From contig JAQTQO010000012.1 in NCBI GenBank assembly GCA_028712155.1, positions 1 through 38,518 on the forward strand: 38,518 bases of DNA. The letters are read 5' to 3'. This DNA is from Patescibacteria group bacterium. GTDB taxonomy: Bacteria > Patescibacteriota > Patescibacteriia > Buchananbacterales > GWA2-38-13. A program made the position numbers and the translations under genes. The notes below the pieces were generated by a model, which was not told where the DNA came from, did not search any database, and saw nothing but the letters and a program-made list of their open reading frames with translations. Of the stretch, positions 25,435 to 34,771 are shown in pieces; the first letter of the stretch is position 1; every line of letters starts with the position of its first letter.

Positions 25435-26169
25435 ATGGAGCTCTCCATTATCATTCCGGCGTATAATGAGGAAGTGCGATTGCCGGCGACGTTGCGCGCA
25501 CTGTTCGATCATCTCTACGCCCACTACCATGGCGATTACGAAGTGATCGTGGCCGATGACGGTTCCACGGACGGCACCGCGGCGCTGGTGCGGCAGTCCC
25601 AGGATGCATACCCCCAGCTGCGATTGCTCCCGTTTCCCGGCAACCGCGGTCGCGGGGCCGCCGTGCGCGATGCGGTGTTTTCCGCCCAGGGGAAGTTCAT
25701 TTTGCAAATGGATGCGGACGGCAGTACGGAAATGGAAGCGGTGACCGAGTTTTTGAAATACCTCGCGCGGCATCCCGAAGCGCACGTGCTGGTCGGCAGT
25801 CGGACGGTGCCCGGCGCAAAAATTGTGACGCCCCAGCCGTGGCTGCGGGTGTTTTTGGGGTACGGTTTTTTGTTCGCCGCGTGGCTCCTCTACCGCTGGC
25901 CCTGGGGGATCGACCGGATCAACGGGTTCAAAATGTTTCGCCGAGAAGCGGCCGAGGATATTTACCGCCACCAGTTCGAGGACGGATTTTTGGCGGAAGT
26001 CGAAGTGGTGTTTGTCGCCGACCGGCGGGGGTGGAAAGTAGTGGAACTGCCGATCCGCTGGACCGATTACCGAGGTTCGCGCGTCCACCCTTGGCGCGAA
26101 TCCTGGCGGTCGCTGTCCGGCATGGTAAAGATTCTTGGGCGCAACCGGAAAGGCCTGTACGCCAAGTAA
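25435..26169 (+). CDS. Glycosyltransferase family 2 (dolichyl-phosphate-glucosyltransferase-like)
   Basis: LSIIIPAYNEEVRLPATLRAL...VIVADDGSTDGT...GNRGRGAAVRDAV...LQMDADGSTEM. Confidence 0.93.
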   Translation: MELSIIIPAYNEEVRLPATLRALFDHLYAHYHGDYEVIVADDGSTDGTAALVRQSQDAYPQLRLLPFPGNRGRGAAVRDAVFSAQGKFILQMDADGSTEMEAVTEFLKYLARHPEAHVLVGSRTVPGAKIVTPQPWLRVFLGYGFLFAAWLLYRWPWGIDRINGFKMFRREAAEDIYRHQFEDGFLAEVEVVFVADRRGWKVVELPIRWTDYRGSRVHPWRESWRSLSGMVKILGRNRKGLYAK

Positions 26170-26176
26170 GACGGAT

Positions 26177-27232
26177 ATGGAGCACGAGTTTGGCAGCGTT
26201 TTGATCACGGGGGGTTCGGGTTTTATCGGCTCGAATTTTTTGCGTTACTTTTACCACGCCCACCCGCAGGCCCGCATCGTCAACCTCGACCTGCTGACCT
26301 ACGCGGGGAACCCCGAGAACCTGCGCGACCTCGAAACGCTGGAAGCCGGCCGGACGGAGGCCCAACGGCGCTACCGTTTCGTGCAGGGCGACATCTGCGA
26401 CGAGGTGCTGCTGGAAAAAGTTTTCTCCGCCGGACGGTTTGACCTGGTGGTGCACTTCGCCGCCGAATCGCACGTGGACCGTTCGATCTTCAGCATGGTG
26501 CATTTTGTGCGCACCAACATCGAAGGCACGCGGGTGCTGGTGGAGACGGCGCGCCGTCACGCCATTCCGCGGTTTGTCAATATTTCCACCGACGAAGTCT
26601 ACGGAACGATTGCCGCCGGCTACGCGGCCGAACACGCGCAGCTCAAGCCCTCCAATCCGTACTCGGCGTCCAAGGCCGGCGCCGATCTGCTGGTGCAGGC
26701 GTACATGCGCACGCATAATTTTCCGGCCATCATCGTGCGCGGCTCGAACAACTACGGTCCGTACCAGTATCCCGAAAAATTGATCCCGCTGGCGCTCACC
26801 AATGTGCTCGAAGGAAAGAAGGTGCCGTTGCACGGCAACGGGCGGCACGTCCGCAGCTGGTTGCACGTGCAGGATTTTTGCCGCGCGATTGATCTGGTGG
26901 CGCACGCGGCGCCGGTGCACAGCCTCTACAATGTGGCCGGCGAAGAGCGCACCAATCTCGAAGTCGTCGACTGCATACTCCGGCATCTGGGCAAGGACCC
27001 GGCAGCGTGCCTGCAGTACGTCAACGACCGGCCGGGGGCTGATCTCCGGTACGCGGTGGACGGCAGCAAGCTCGAAGGGGAACTGGGCTTTAGCCGCGTG
27101 CACCGTTTTGAAGAGGCGATCGGCGACGTGGTGCGATGGTATGCCGCCAACCAAACCTGGTGGAAGAATATCCGCCTCAAGCCGGGATTTTTGGAACACT
27201 ATGAACGACAATCGAACGGTCGTTGGTGTTGA
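26177..27232 (+). CDS. rfbB: dTDP-glucose 4,6-dehydratase
   Basis: VLITGGSGFIGSNFLRYF; VVHFAAESHVDRSI; NISTDEVYG; NPYSASKAGADLLVQAY; RGSNNYGPYQYPEKLIPL. Confidence 0.96.
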   Translation: MEHEFGSVLITGGSGFIGSNFLRYFYHAHPQARIVNLDLLTYAGNPENLRDLETLEAGRTEAQRRYRFVQGDICDEVLLEKVFSAGRFDLVVHFAAESHVDRSIFSMVHFVRTNIEGTRVLVETARRHAIPRFVNISTDEVYGTIAAGYAAEHAQLKPSNPYSASKAGADLLVQAYMRTHNFPAIIVRGSNNYGPYQYPEKLIPLALTNVLEGKKVPLHGNGRHVRSWLHVQDFCRAIDLVAHAAPVHSLYNVAGEERTNLEVVDCILRHLGKDPAACLQYVNDRPGADLRYAVDGSKLEGELGFSRVHRFEEAIGDVVRWYAANQTWWKNIRLKPGFLEHYERQSNGRWC

Positions 27233-28448
27233 GCAATGCCGCATCTGCGGGAATGCCGACCTCACGCCCTGCATGGATTTCGGCGCGCAGCCGCTCGCCA
27301 ACGCGTTTTTGGACGAGGCCGCACTGAGCCAGCCCGAACCGACCTACCCGCTGCGGGTGCTGTGGTGCACGCGCTGCCATTTGGTGCAGCTGGCCGATGT
27401 CGTCGACCCGCGGGTGATGTTTGCCCATTACGTCTACCATTCGTCCGGGATGCCGGCGCCCAAACATTTCCGCGATTATGCCGAGCAGATCGTATCCCGC
27501 TTCATCCGTTCCCCGCAGGAGCGCGTGGTGGAGATCGGCAGCAACGACGGTCATTTCCTTGCGGTGGTCAAAGAGACCGGCACGCCCGTGCTCGGGGTGG
27601 ATCCGGCGTTAAACATCGCGCAGATCGCCAATGACCGCGGCGTGCCGACGATTGCCGATTTCTTCGGCGAACGCGTCGCACAACAAATCGTGCGCGATCA
27701 CGGTCCGGCCCAAGTCATCGTCGGCAATAACGTCGTCGCCCACATCAACGACCACCATGACCTGTTGCGCGGCGTCACGGCGCTTTTGTCCGACGACGGC
27801 GTGTTCGTGCTGGAGGCGCCGTATCTGGTGGACATGTTTGAAAATCTGACCTACGACACCATCTACCATGAGCACCTGTCGTACCTGGCGGTGCGGCCGC
27901 TCCAGGCGCTGTTTCACCAATACGGAATGGAAATATTTGATGTCGAACTCCACCAGGTGCAAGGCCAGTCGCTCCGAGTGTTCGCCTGCCGCCAAGGCAC
28001 GCGGCCGGTGGAGCCGAGCGTGGCAGAATTTGTCCGGCGGGAATCCGATTGGAAGCTCGACCAGCTGGCGTCGTATCAGCGCCTGAGTGAACGCATTGCC
28101 GCGTCGAAAAATAAATTAGTCAATCTGCTGCAGCGTTTGCGGCGGGAGGGCAATACGATTGCCGCCTACGGCGCGCCGGCCAAAGGCAACACCCTGCTCA
28201 ATTACTGCCGCATCGGTCCCGACATCCTCGACTACGCGCACGAGGATCTGCCCGCGAAAGTCGGCCTCTACACGCCGGGTATGCATATCCGCGTGGTCGA
28301 CCGCCCGTACACCCAGTCCCATTGGCCAAAGTATTTCCTATTGCTGGCATGGAATTACCTCGAACCGATCTTGGCCAAAGAAGCGGCCTACCGTCGCCAG
28401 GGCGGGAAATTCATCATTCCGGTGGGCGACGAAATCCGCGTGATGTAA
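27201..28448 (+). CDS. Sugar C-methyltransferase-like protein (N-terminal zinc-binding domain, methyltransferase, C-terminal domain)
   Basis: CRICGNADLTPCMDFGAQPLANAFL...LWCTRCHLVQLADVVDP; VVEIGSNDGHFL; YHEHLSYLAVRPL; AAYGAPAKGNTLLNYC. Overlaps the rfbB 3' end by 32 nt. Confidence 0.9.
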   Translation: MNDNRTVVGVEQCRICGNADLTPCMDFGAQPLANAFLDEAALSQPEPTYPLRVLWCTRCHLVQLADVVDPRVMFAHYVYHSSGMPAPKHFRDYAEQIVSRFIRSPQERVVEIGSNDGHFLAVVKETGTPVLGVDPALNIAQIANDRGVPTIADFFGERVAQQIVRDHGPAQVIVGNNVVAHINDHHDLLRGVTALLSDDGVFVLEAPYLVDMFENLTYDTIYHEHLSYLAVRPLQALFHQYGMEIFDVELHQVQGQSLRVFACRQGTRPVEPSVAEFVRRESDWKLDQLASYQRLSERIAASKNKLVNLLQRLRREGNTIAAYGAPAKGNTLLNYCRIGPDILDYAHEDLPAKVGLYTPGMHIRVVDRPYTQSHWPKYFLLLAWNYLEPILAKEAAYRRQGGKFIIPVGDEIRVM

Positions 28449-28450
28449 CT

Positions 28451-29080
28451 ATGGCGGATCAAACTCTTTGGGCCGAATTTCTCACGCGCGTTCTGTGCGA
28501 CCGTCTCCCCCGACCCGCGGCCGTTCCGGTGTATCTGTTTGAACAGACCGCCGATAATCAGAGTTCTGTTTTGGATGCCGCCGTGACCCTTTGGCGGGAG
28601 GGGCGGGTGCAATTCCTTGCGCTCTCCGGTTACGGAAATCGTTTGGGCTACCCGGGCGGAGCGGTCTGGAAAAAGTATCTTCTCTCACACGGCGTGCCGG
28701 AGTTAAAAATTCGGTTGGTGCACGACGACCCGTCCGGGTCTACCCAGTTCAATACGTTTCTGGAAGCCCAATCGCTGGTCCGGACCGCCAAGCAATCTGG
28801 GTGGACGTCGCTTGCGATTTGCGCCTCTCCGTTCCACCAGCCGCGGGCGTTCCTGAGTACCGTCAGCGCCGCGCTGCACGATTATCCCGAATTGCGCGTG
28901 TACAATACGGTGGGCAATGTGTTGTTATGGGACGAAAAAGTGACGCACAGCCAAGGGGTGCTCAAGGCCACGCGCGCCGGTTTGATCGGGACGGAATGGG
29001 AGCGCATCATCCGCTACCAAAAGAAAGGCGATCTGGTGCCTCTGGATTTGGCTGTGGCGTACCTGCGCAAGCGGGATTAA
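28451..29080 (+). CDS. DUF218/YdcF-like protein (paralogue A)
   Basis: FLALSGYGNRLGYPGG...SGSTQFNTFLEAQSLV...ASPFHQPRAFLSTVSAAL. Confidence 0.75.
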   Translation: MADQTLWAEFLTRVLCDRLPRPAAVPVYLFEQTADNQSSVLDAAVTLWREGRVQFLALSGYGNRLGYPGGAVWKKYLLSHGVPELKIRLVHDDPSGSTQFNTFLEAQSLVRTAKQSGWTSLAICASPFHQPRAFLSTVSAALHDYPELRVYNTVGNVLLWDEKVTHSQGVLKATRAGLIGTEWERIIRYQKKGDLVPLDLAVAYLRKRD

Positions 29081-29093
29081 GGCAACTAGAGAT

Positions 29094-31454
29094 ATGCCAT
29101 CACGTATAAAAATTTACGCGTTACTCGCCCTGCCCGGTCTGATCGCCTTGGCGCCGGTGCTGTTTTTTGGGCAGGTGTTTGCCGACGGTGACGCGGTCCA
29201 GCAGCTGTACCCCAGTTTCCAGTTTCTCCAGGACGCGATGCGTACGGGCGACACCGTGGTGTGGAACCCGCACGTGCTGACCGGTTTTGTGACCGCCGCG
29301 AGTTTGATGGGGGGTCTCTTGTCGTGGTTTCACCAACTGGTTTTACAGGTACTTTCAATTGCCGCTGCGTACGGGTTTCTTACTTTCTTCTATTTCACGC
29401 TCACGGCGATTTTTACATTCGAACTCGTGGTAGCGCTTGGGCTGTCGCCGACCGCGGCCGTCTTCGCCGGTCTGGTTGCGCCCTGGGTATCGGCCTACTT
29501 TGCGTGGGCGGGGAACATGACCATGACGCCGAGTTTTTTTCTCCTGCCTGCGCTCCTCTATTTCGGCCTGAAATTTTCCCGGCGGCCGTGGGGGTCGAAC
29601 CTCGTAATGGTGCTTGCCGGAGGAATTCTCATTGGAACTGCGCTCCATGCGGCGCACATTCAGACGGCGACGCAGGCGATTGCCACGGCGATGGTGTGGG
29701 CGCTGTTTTTGGATATCCGCAACCGCAAGCTCCGCGCGCTGCCGATGCTCCTGCTGACCTTGGTGGTTGCCGCGGTGGTCGCGTGGCCGCAGTACCGGCT
29801 GTTTTTGTTCGCGAAGGATCTGTCCGCCAGAGTACTGCAGGGCATCAGCATGTCCGAGGCGCAGGGCGGGGCGCTTGTTTTCGGCGATCCCCTCTCATTC
29901 CTTTTTCCGGATATCAGTTTGCCCAAGGGAATTTCCCAACCCGGCATACTGTATGTCGGCGCGGTGCCGCTCTTCCTGCTCGCCTTGGCGTTTGGCCGAA
30001 AAAAATCCGCCGAGTTTAAATTCTTTGCCGGCGTGCTGGCGTTCACGACCCTTGCCTCCATCAAATATTCGCCGGTGCTCTACCTCGTCCACCGGCTGCC
30101 GCTCTTTTCTTCGTTCCGTGGTCTTTCCCGACTGATGTATGTGGCGCTGTTTGCGCTCGTGATGCTGGCCGCTTACGGCCTGGAGCAGCTTCATGCCAGA
30201 AATGTTTTTACGCGGTGGCGGCAGATTTTTTTCCGCTGGGTCTGGCGCGGTGCACTCGCGATGCTCGCCGGATTTGTGCTGTGGAGTTTGGCGTGGAATC
30301 CGGTGCGCGGTTTCATCCGGGAGCAGGCCCTGCAGTATTTTACCGCTCACTACCCGGCGTCTGAGCTCACCCTGCCGCGCGCACACTACGAGCAGGTCAT
30401 TGATCAACTCATCGGCAACATCGGGCGCGGCACCACACTGCCCAACCTGCCGGTGACGGTGGCTGTCGTTTCGCTGGTTGTCGCTGCCGCGCTCTTTCAG
30501 TACCGGGATAAATTTTCATCGCGGCAACTCGCGGTCGGCCTGGTGGCGATTTCTGCCATGAATTTGGCGACGGTGAACGCCGCGCGCATCAACACCGTGC
30601 CGTTTGCCGATCTCCAGTCGCCGCCGCAATCCGTGTCGTATTTGCGCGCGCATGCGGCCTCCGACTTCCGCGTCTTCACGGTGTTTGCCGGTTTTACGGC
30701 GTTTGACCGGCTGGACACCCCCTACGGCTACCACCCGCGCGAAAATGTCGAACTGCTCAAAAACATTTTGAGCCCAAACCTCGGCATGCTGTACGGCATC
30801 GACAGCCTCGACAGTTACGACAACCTGATGGACGAGCGGTCCAGCCGGGTCCTGGGGTACCTGGGCAGCGATCGTTCGCTGGACCAGGAAGGGAAACTGA
30901 CGGAACAGCCGGTCAGCTTTGAAGAAAAGTTAAAAATCTTTCTGCAGCGTCTGCCGTTACTGTCCCAATACAACGTCCGGTACGTCGTTAGTGCTTATCC
31001 GTTGGAGCATCCGCAGCTCAAAGAGGTGCTGCGTTGGGAGGTTACCGTGCACCGCATTCCGCTCTACCTGTATGAGAACGTCGCCGCCCGGCCGCGGTAC
31101 GCGCTGGTCGGCGATCCGGTCATGAAAAATGTTTTGCCCGGACGGGAATCGTGGGCGGCGAACCTGGAAGCGGCGCAGCAGGGAAAAACGGTCATCGAGT
31201 GCGACGCGTGCGCGCCGGGAGAACTTGGCAGCGGCACGGTCACGCTGCAAAAAAAATCCAATGCCGCGTATGAATTTTTAGTGACCGCGGCGAGTTCGCA
31301 GTACTTCGTGTTCGGTCAGAATTTTTTGCCGGGCTGGCGCGCCACGGTGGACGGAAAACCGGTGACGATTTTGCGCGCCAACTATATCAATCAGGCGATC
31401 GCCGTGCCGGCCGGAACGCATACCGTTGTGTTCACCTTTGCGCCTCTCAAATGA
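29094..31454 (+). CDS. YfhO-like multi-pass membrane protein with large C-terminal extracytoplasmic domain
   Basis: FGQVFADGDAVQQLYPSFQFLQDAMRTGDTVVWNPHVLTGF; many TMs; SSQYFVFGQNFLPGWRATVDGKPVTILRANYINQAIAVPAGTHTVVFTFAP. Confidence 0.88.
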   Translation: MPSRIKIYALLALPGLIALAPVLFFGQVFADGDAVQQLYPSFQFLQDAMRTGDTVVWNPHVLTGFVTAASLMGGLLSWFHQLVLQVLSIAAAYGFLTFFYFTLTAIFTFELVVALGLSPTAAVFAGLVAPWVSAYFAWAGNMTMTPSFFLLPALLYFGLKFSRRPWGSNLVMVLAGGILIGTALHAAHIQTATQAIATAMVWALFLDIRNRKLRALPMLLLTLVVAAVVAWPQYRLFLFAKDLSARVLQGISMSEAQGGALVFGDPLSFLFPDISLPKGISQPGILYVGAVPLFLLALAFGRKKSAEFKFFAGVLAFTTLASIKYSPVLYLVHRLPLFSSFRGLSRLMYVALFALVMLAAYGLEQLHARNVFTRWRQIFFRWVWRGALAMLAGFVLWSLAWNPVRGFIREQALQYFTAHYPASELTLPRAHYEQVIDQLIGNIGRGTTLPNLPVTVAVVSLVVAAALFQYRDKFSSRQLAVGLVAISAMNLATVNAARINTVPFADLQSPPQSVSYLRAHAASDFRVFTVFAGFTAFDRLDTPYGYHPRENVELLKNILSPNLGMLYGIDSLDSYDNLMDERSSRVLGYLGSDRSLDQEGKLTEQPVSFEEKLKIFLQRLPLLSQYNVRYVVSAYPLEHPQLKEVLRWEVTVHRIPLYLYENVAARPRYALVGDPVMKNVLPGRESWAANLEAAQQGKTVIECDACAPGELGSGTVTLQKKSNAAYEFLVTAASSQYFVFGQNFLPGWRATVDGKPVTILRANYINQAIAVPAGTHTVVFTFAPLK

Positions 31455-31476
31455 TGCGAGAGAGGTAAAGCCCACC

Positions 31477-31638
31477 ACCCGCCTTCAGCCCGCGAACTAC
31501 GACAACGGTTGAAAAACAGTGATGCGGCGCGGTTTACCTCCTCTGGCTCGCTCATTCCGTAGCCGTTGTATTACGGGTGGCCTTCGGCGGGTTAATTGTT
31601 GCCAGCCAAATTTTCTGGCAAAATTTGGGGAAACAATT
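31477..31638. repeat. Hairpin-rich intergenic repeat region
   Basis: CCTTCGGCGGGTT (31581-31593) is the reverse complement of 37422-37434; nested inverted repeat AATTGTT...CCAAATTTT-CTGGC-AAAATTTGG...AACAATT (31594-31638). Confidence 0.6.
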
Positions 31639-31671
31639 AAAAAAATGCCTCCCGGTGTGAAGCCGGGAGGC
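31639..31671 (-). terminator. Terminator of DUF218-like paralogue B
   Basis: Minus strand GCCTCCCGG...CCGGGAGGC followed by ATTTTTTT. Confidence 0.9.
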
Positions 31672-31693
31672 GAATGTTGTGTGCGCGGGGCGC

Positions 31694-32341
31694 TTACGGA
31701 TTGCTGCGGTCGCGCAGCCACAGGTAGGACAGTGCCTCCTCTGCCGGGGGCAGGTCGCCCTTGGCCGTGTAGGTTCGGATGCGCTCCAGCTCGGCGTCGA
31801 TCAACCCCACGCGGCGGTCGCGGACTTCGCCCTGTGAGTGCAGCGCCACTTCCCCCCACGGCAGGGCGACGCCGGGTACGTTGTACACCCAGAGCGTGGG
31901 CGGATTTAAACGGCCCAGCCGCTTCATCGCGCCCACCACTGACAGGAACGCCCGCAGCTGGTGGAACGGTGCGGCGACGATCGCCAGCGCATTCCAGCCG
32001 GCGGTCTGTTCGGCGTACCGTACCAGCGCGAGCATTTCGGTGAACGTGTTGAGGGGTTCGGCCATCGGGACGACACAAATGCGATTGCGTTTTATGCCGC
32101 CCACGACCATCGCCTCTATCCACGAATCCGTTCCGGAGTAGCCGGTGGTCTGTCCGCCAGTAATTGCGATAGGGGGCGGATTGATCTGCCATTCCGGTAG
32201 TTTCGCGTCGCATACGCGCATGAGTACGGCAGGCCGGTTGTCGTCCGTCTCGCCGACCAGATACCGCGGCAGCGGGTGTCGCGGCAGCCGGTCGCACAGC
32301 ACCAAGGTCAGTAACCGCAGCAGCGTATTTTGCTCGTTCAC
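31694..32341 (-). CDS. DUF218/YdcF-like protein (paralogue B)
   Basis: Shares LCDRLPR, APFHQLRAFLSVVGA, HSQG...GLI..E.ERI..Y..KGDLPP..EALSYL with 28451-29080. GTG start with GGAGG upstream. Confidence 0.7.
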   Translation of the reverse strand: MNEQNTLLRLLTLVLCDRLPRHPLPRYLVGETDDNRPAVLMRVCDAKLPEWQINPPPIAITGGQTTGYSGTDSWIEAMVVGGIKRNRICVVPMAEPLNTFTEMLALVRYAEQTAGWNALAIVAAPFHQLRAFLSVVGAMKRLGRLNPPTLWVYNVPGVALPWGEVALHSQGEVRDRRVGLIDAELERIRTYTAKGDLPPAEEALSYLWLRDRSNP

Positions 32342-32403
32342 GACGATTCCTCCAAAAAGTTCAATGTATGAAATTGTTCGAGAACAAACGGTAACGGTAG
32401 AAA

Positions 32404-32432
32404 AATGTAGCAAATCAAGCCGTTATTGTCAA
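32404..32432 (-). promoter_or_regulatory. Promoter of paralogue B
   Basis: TTGACA-N17(ending TGC)-TACATT on the minus strand. Confidence 0.75.
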
Positions 32433-32455
32433 TGTTGAGAGCCGTTCATGTAGCA

Positions 32456-32484
32456 TTGACCCCTCCATATCCATGCGGTAGAGT
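32456..32484 (+). promoter_or_regulatory. Promoter of the downstream methyltransferase/flippase/carbamoyltransferase operon
   Basis: TTGACC-N17-TAGAGT, divergent from the paralogue B promoter. Confidence 0.65.
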
Positions 32485-32498
32485 GACCTTAACGAATC

Positions 32499-32531
32499 CG
32501 CCCCCCGTTCTCCATTGCGGGACCGGGGGCG
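32499..32531 (+). promoter_or_regulatory. Terminator-like leader hairpin
   Basis: CGCCCCCCG...CCGGGGGCG followed by TTTATT, between the promoter and the first start codon (32561). Confidence 0.5.
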
Positions 32532-32560
32532 TTTATTCTCACCTTTGATTGATTACCATT

Positions 32561-33367
32561 ATGTTTTGGAAAAAATACTTGGAACGGATTTCCCGGTTCT
32601 ACCCCAGCGACCAGAGTTCAGCCGTCGGCAAAGTTCGTACGATGGCGCAAATTGTCATCATCAAATTTTTCCATCCGTTCGCGTATCCCGGCATGAACCT
32701 CGTGCCGTACCAGAAAAAGCTCAAAGGGCTGAAGAGCAACCGTGCATTTGTGGACCGTTACATCGAATCGAAAAAAGATTTCGAGCAGCTGTGGAAGGCA
32801 AAACCCCGCGAGACGCAGGCGCAGGTGGAGAGTTTCTACCATGAGCACGACAAGGATGTCTGGCGGCAGGTGTACTTGAGCCGGTACAGCCGGCACAAGA
32901 AAAAATACGTGCTGATGGTGACCAACGCCGTGCGCGATTTTTCGCGCGATCCCAATCTCAAAATTCTGGATTACGGCTGCGGCTGCGGTATCTACGGCCA
33001 CTATTTGTCCCGCCGCGGCTACCGCGACATCACGTTCGCCGACATTCCGTGCAGCACGTTCGATTTTGTCCAGGCCGCGTTTGGTTCGGCCTTCAAGTAC
33101 ATTACGCTCAACCAGCCCGCGCCGCTCAAGGAAACGTACGACGTGATACTGATGATCGATTGTCTGACGCACGCGTTCCATCCGCTTGAGGCCACGCGCC
33201 ACGTACTTGCGCACCTCCGCCCCGGCGGACTGCTGGTGATCTACTACGAAAAGGGCGTGGAGATGACGCACCTGGCGCGGGCCGTCGAACAACGCGCGCC
33301 AACGATGCGCATGATCGCCGAGCAGTGCCGGTGTCTCAAGGACGAGGAAGTGTACGTGAAGCGCTGA
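32561..33367 (+). CDS. Class I SAM-dependent methyltransferase
   Basis: LKILDYGCGCGIYGHYLSRRGYRDITFADI...VILMIDCLTHAFHPLEATRHVLAHLRPGGLLVIYY. Confidence 0.88.
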   Translation: MFWKKYLERISRFYPSDQSSAVGKVRTMAQIVIIKFFHPFAYPGMNLVPYQKKLKGLKSNRAFVDRYIESKKDFEQLWKAKPRETQAQVESFYHEHDKDVWRQVYLSRYSRHKKKYVLMVTNAVRDFSRDPNLKILDYGCGCGIYGHYLSRRGYRDITFADIPCSTFDFVQAAFGSAFKYITLNQPAPLKETYDVILMIDCLTHAFHPLEATRHVLAHLRPGGLLVIYYEKGVEMTHLARAVEQRAPTMRMIAEQCRCLKDEEVYVKR

Positions 33368-33417
33368 AGGCAGGAAGTTTTTCCGTCGGCAGGGAAGTGC
33401 GACCGGCGGGTTGGTCT

Positions 33418-34770
33418 ATGTTTTCGAAAATTTTTTCGTGGAGTCGCTTCATTATCCGCCACCCGTTCACGCGCCACACCGCGATCCTGCAGGTCGGGGG
33501 CGTGATCGGCAAGGCGGTCGGCCTGGTGGCGAGCGTTCTGTACGCGAACCTGTTGGGGCCGGAAGAGTTCGGCGTCTACTCGCTCGCCATCGCCCTGGCG
33601 GGATTTCTGAATATTTTTCAGGAATTCGGGATGAGCCACGCGCTCGTGAACCTGCTGGCGCGCGCGGAAGCGCGCCATGACCAGGCGGACGCCAAGGATT
33701 TACTCGCCTATTTTCTCAAAGCGACGGTCGCGATCGGCGCGACTTCGGGTCTGGCCGGCATCCTGATCGCGCCGTGGCTGGGCGGGTTGTGGTACCACAG
33801 CCCGATGGTCGGGTGGCTGGCGGCGATCGGCGTACTGGCGTTTTCGTTGACGTTTTTTGTACCGTTGGTGACCACCATCCAGCAGGTGCGGCGCGAGCTC
33901 GTGCCGCTGGCGGTGCTGGAAACCGGCAGCAAGATTTTCGGCGCGGCGCTCACGGTCGGTTTGGTGCTCGCCGGTTTCGGTGCGCTCGGCGTCATCGGCG
34001 GCCAGTTTCTCACCATGGTTATCTCCAGCCTGGCCGCGGTATTTTTTTACCGGCGATACGTTCATGCGAATACCGCCGAACCCCTGACTGCACTCTGGCG
34101 CACGCGCGTTCCGTGGTCCAAAATCTCCTACTACTTCCGGTTCGGCTTCCTGATCGCGGTCAGTAAGAATATTTTAAAATTCAACCAAACCGTGCCCTTA
34201 CTGGTGCTGGGCGCCGTATTACCGACGGCTTCAGGGCTGGGATTTTTCAAGGTGGCGCTGACCTATGTGGCCGCGCCGCTGGTGCTGACCGATCCGGCCA
34301 TCCGGCTGTTGAGCGACCAGTTTCCCAAAACCGAAGTGTCCGGCACGGCTAAACTGTTCCGCCGTTTCTACCAGGTGACCGCGCTGACCATCCTGCTGCA
34401 AGCGGTGCTCACCGTCCCGATGCTGCTTTTGGCGCCGTTCGTGGTGACGGTGGTCTTCCCCGACTACCGCGCCGCGCTGCCGTTCATCTATGCGCTCGCG
34501 CCGTACACCGTACTGATTGCCAGCGGCGCCGGCTTGTCGGCCATGTTTCGTACGCTCAACCGGATGCAGGCAAACGTCATCATCCAGTTGGTGACGCTGG
34601 CGTGTCTCATACCGGCGTCGTGGTTCCTCATCCCCCGCTATGCCGTCCGGGGCGTGGTCATCGTGACCCTCTTCATGACCCTTTTGCCCAACGCCTTGGG
34701 GATTCTCTACTTCCGCTGGATCCAGCGCCGGCTCGTGGCCGCGCCGCCGGCCGCTCCCAACCCCGCCTGA
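33418..34770 (+). CDS. Polysaccharide flippase, Wzx/MATE-like
   Basis: About 12-14 TM protein; TAILQVGGVIGKAVGLVASVLYANLLGPEEFGVYSLAIALAGFLNIFQEFGM is typical of oligosaccharide flippases. Confidence 0.92.
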   Translation: MFSKIFSWSRFIIRHPFTRHTAILQVGGVIGKAVGLVASVLYANLLGPEEFGVYSLAIALAGFLNIFQEFGMSHALVNLLARAEARHDQADAKDLLAYFLKATVAIGATSGLAGILIAPWLGGLWYHSPMVGWLAAIGVLAFSLTFFVPLVTTIQQVRRELVPLAVLETGSKIFGAALTVGLVLAGFGALGVIGGQFLTMVISSLAAVFFYRRYVHANTAEPLTALWRTRVPWSKISYYFRFGFLIAVSKNILKFNQTVPLLVLGAVLPTASGLGFFKVALTYVAAPLVLTDPAIRLLSDQFPKTEVSGTAKLFRRFYQVTALTILLQAVLTVPMLLLAPFVVTVVFPDYRAALPFIYALAPYTVLIASGAGLSAMFRTLNRMQANVIIQLVTLACLIPASWFLIPRYAVRGVVIVTLFMTLLPNALGILYFRWIQRRLVAAPPAAPNPA

Positions 34771-34771
34771 T

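Noticed and set aside
25928-27301. 457-aa minus-strand ORF antisense to GT2/rfbB
   Set aside because: Shadow ORF; RfbB and GT2 motifs on the plus strand are clear.
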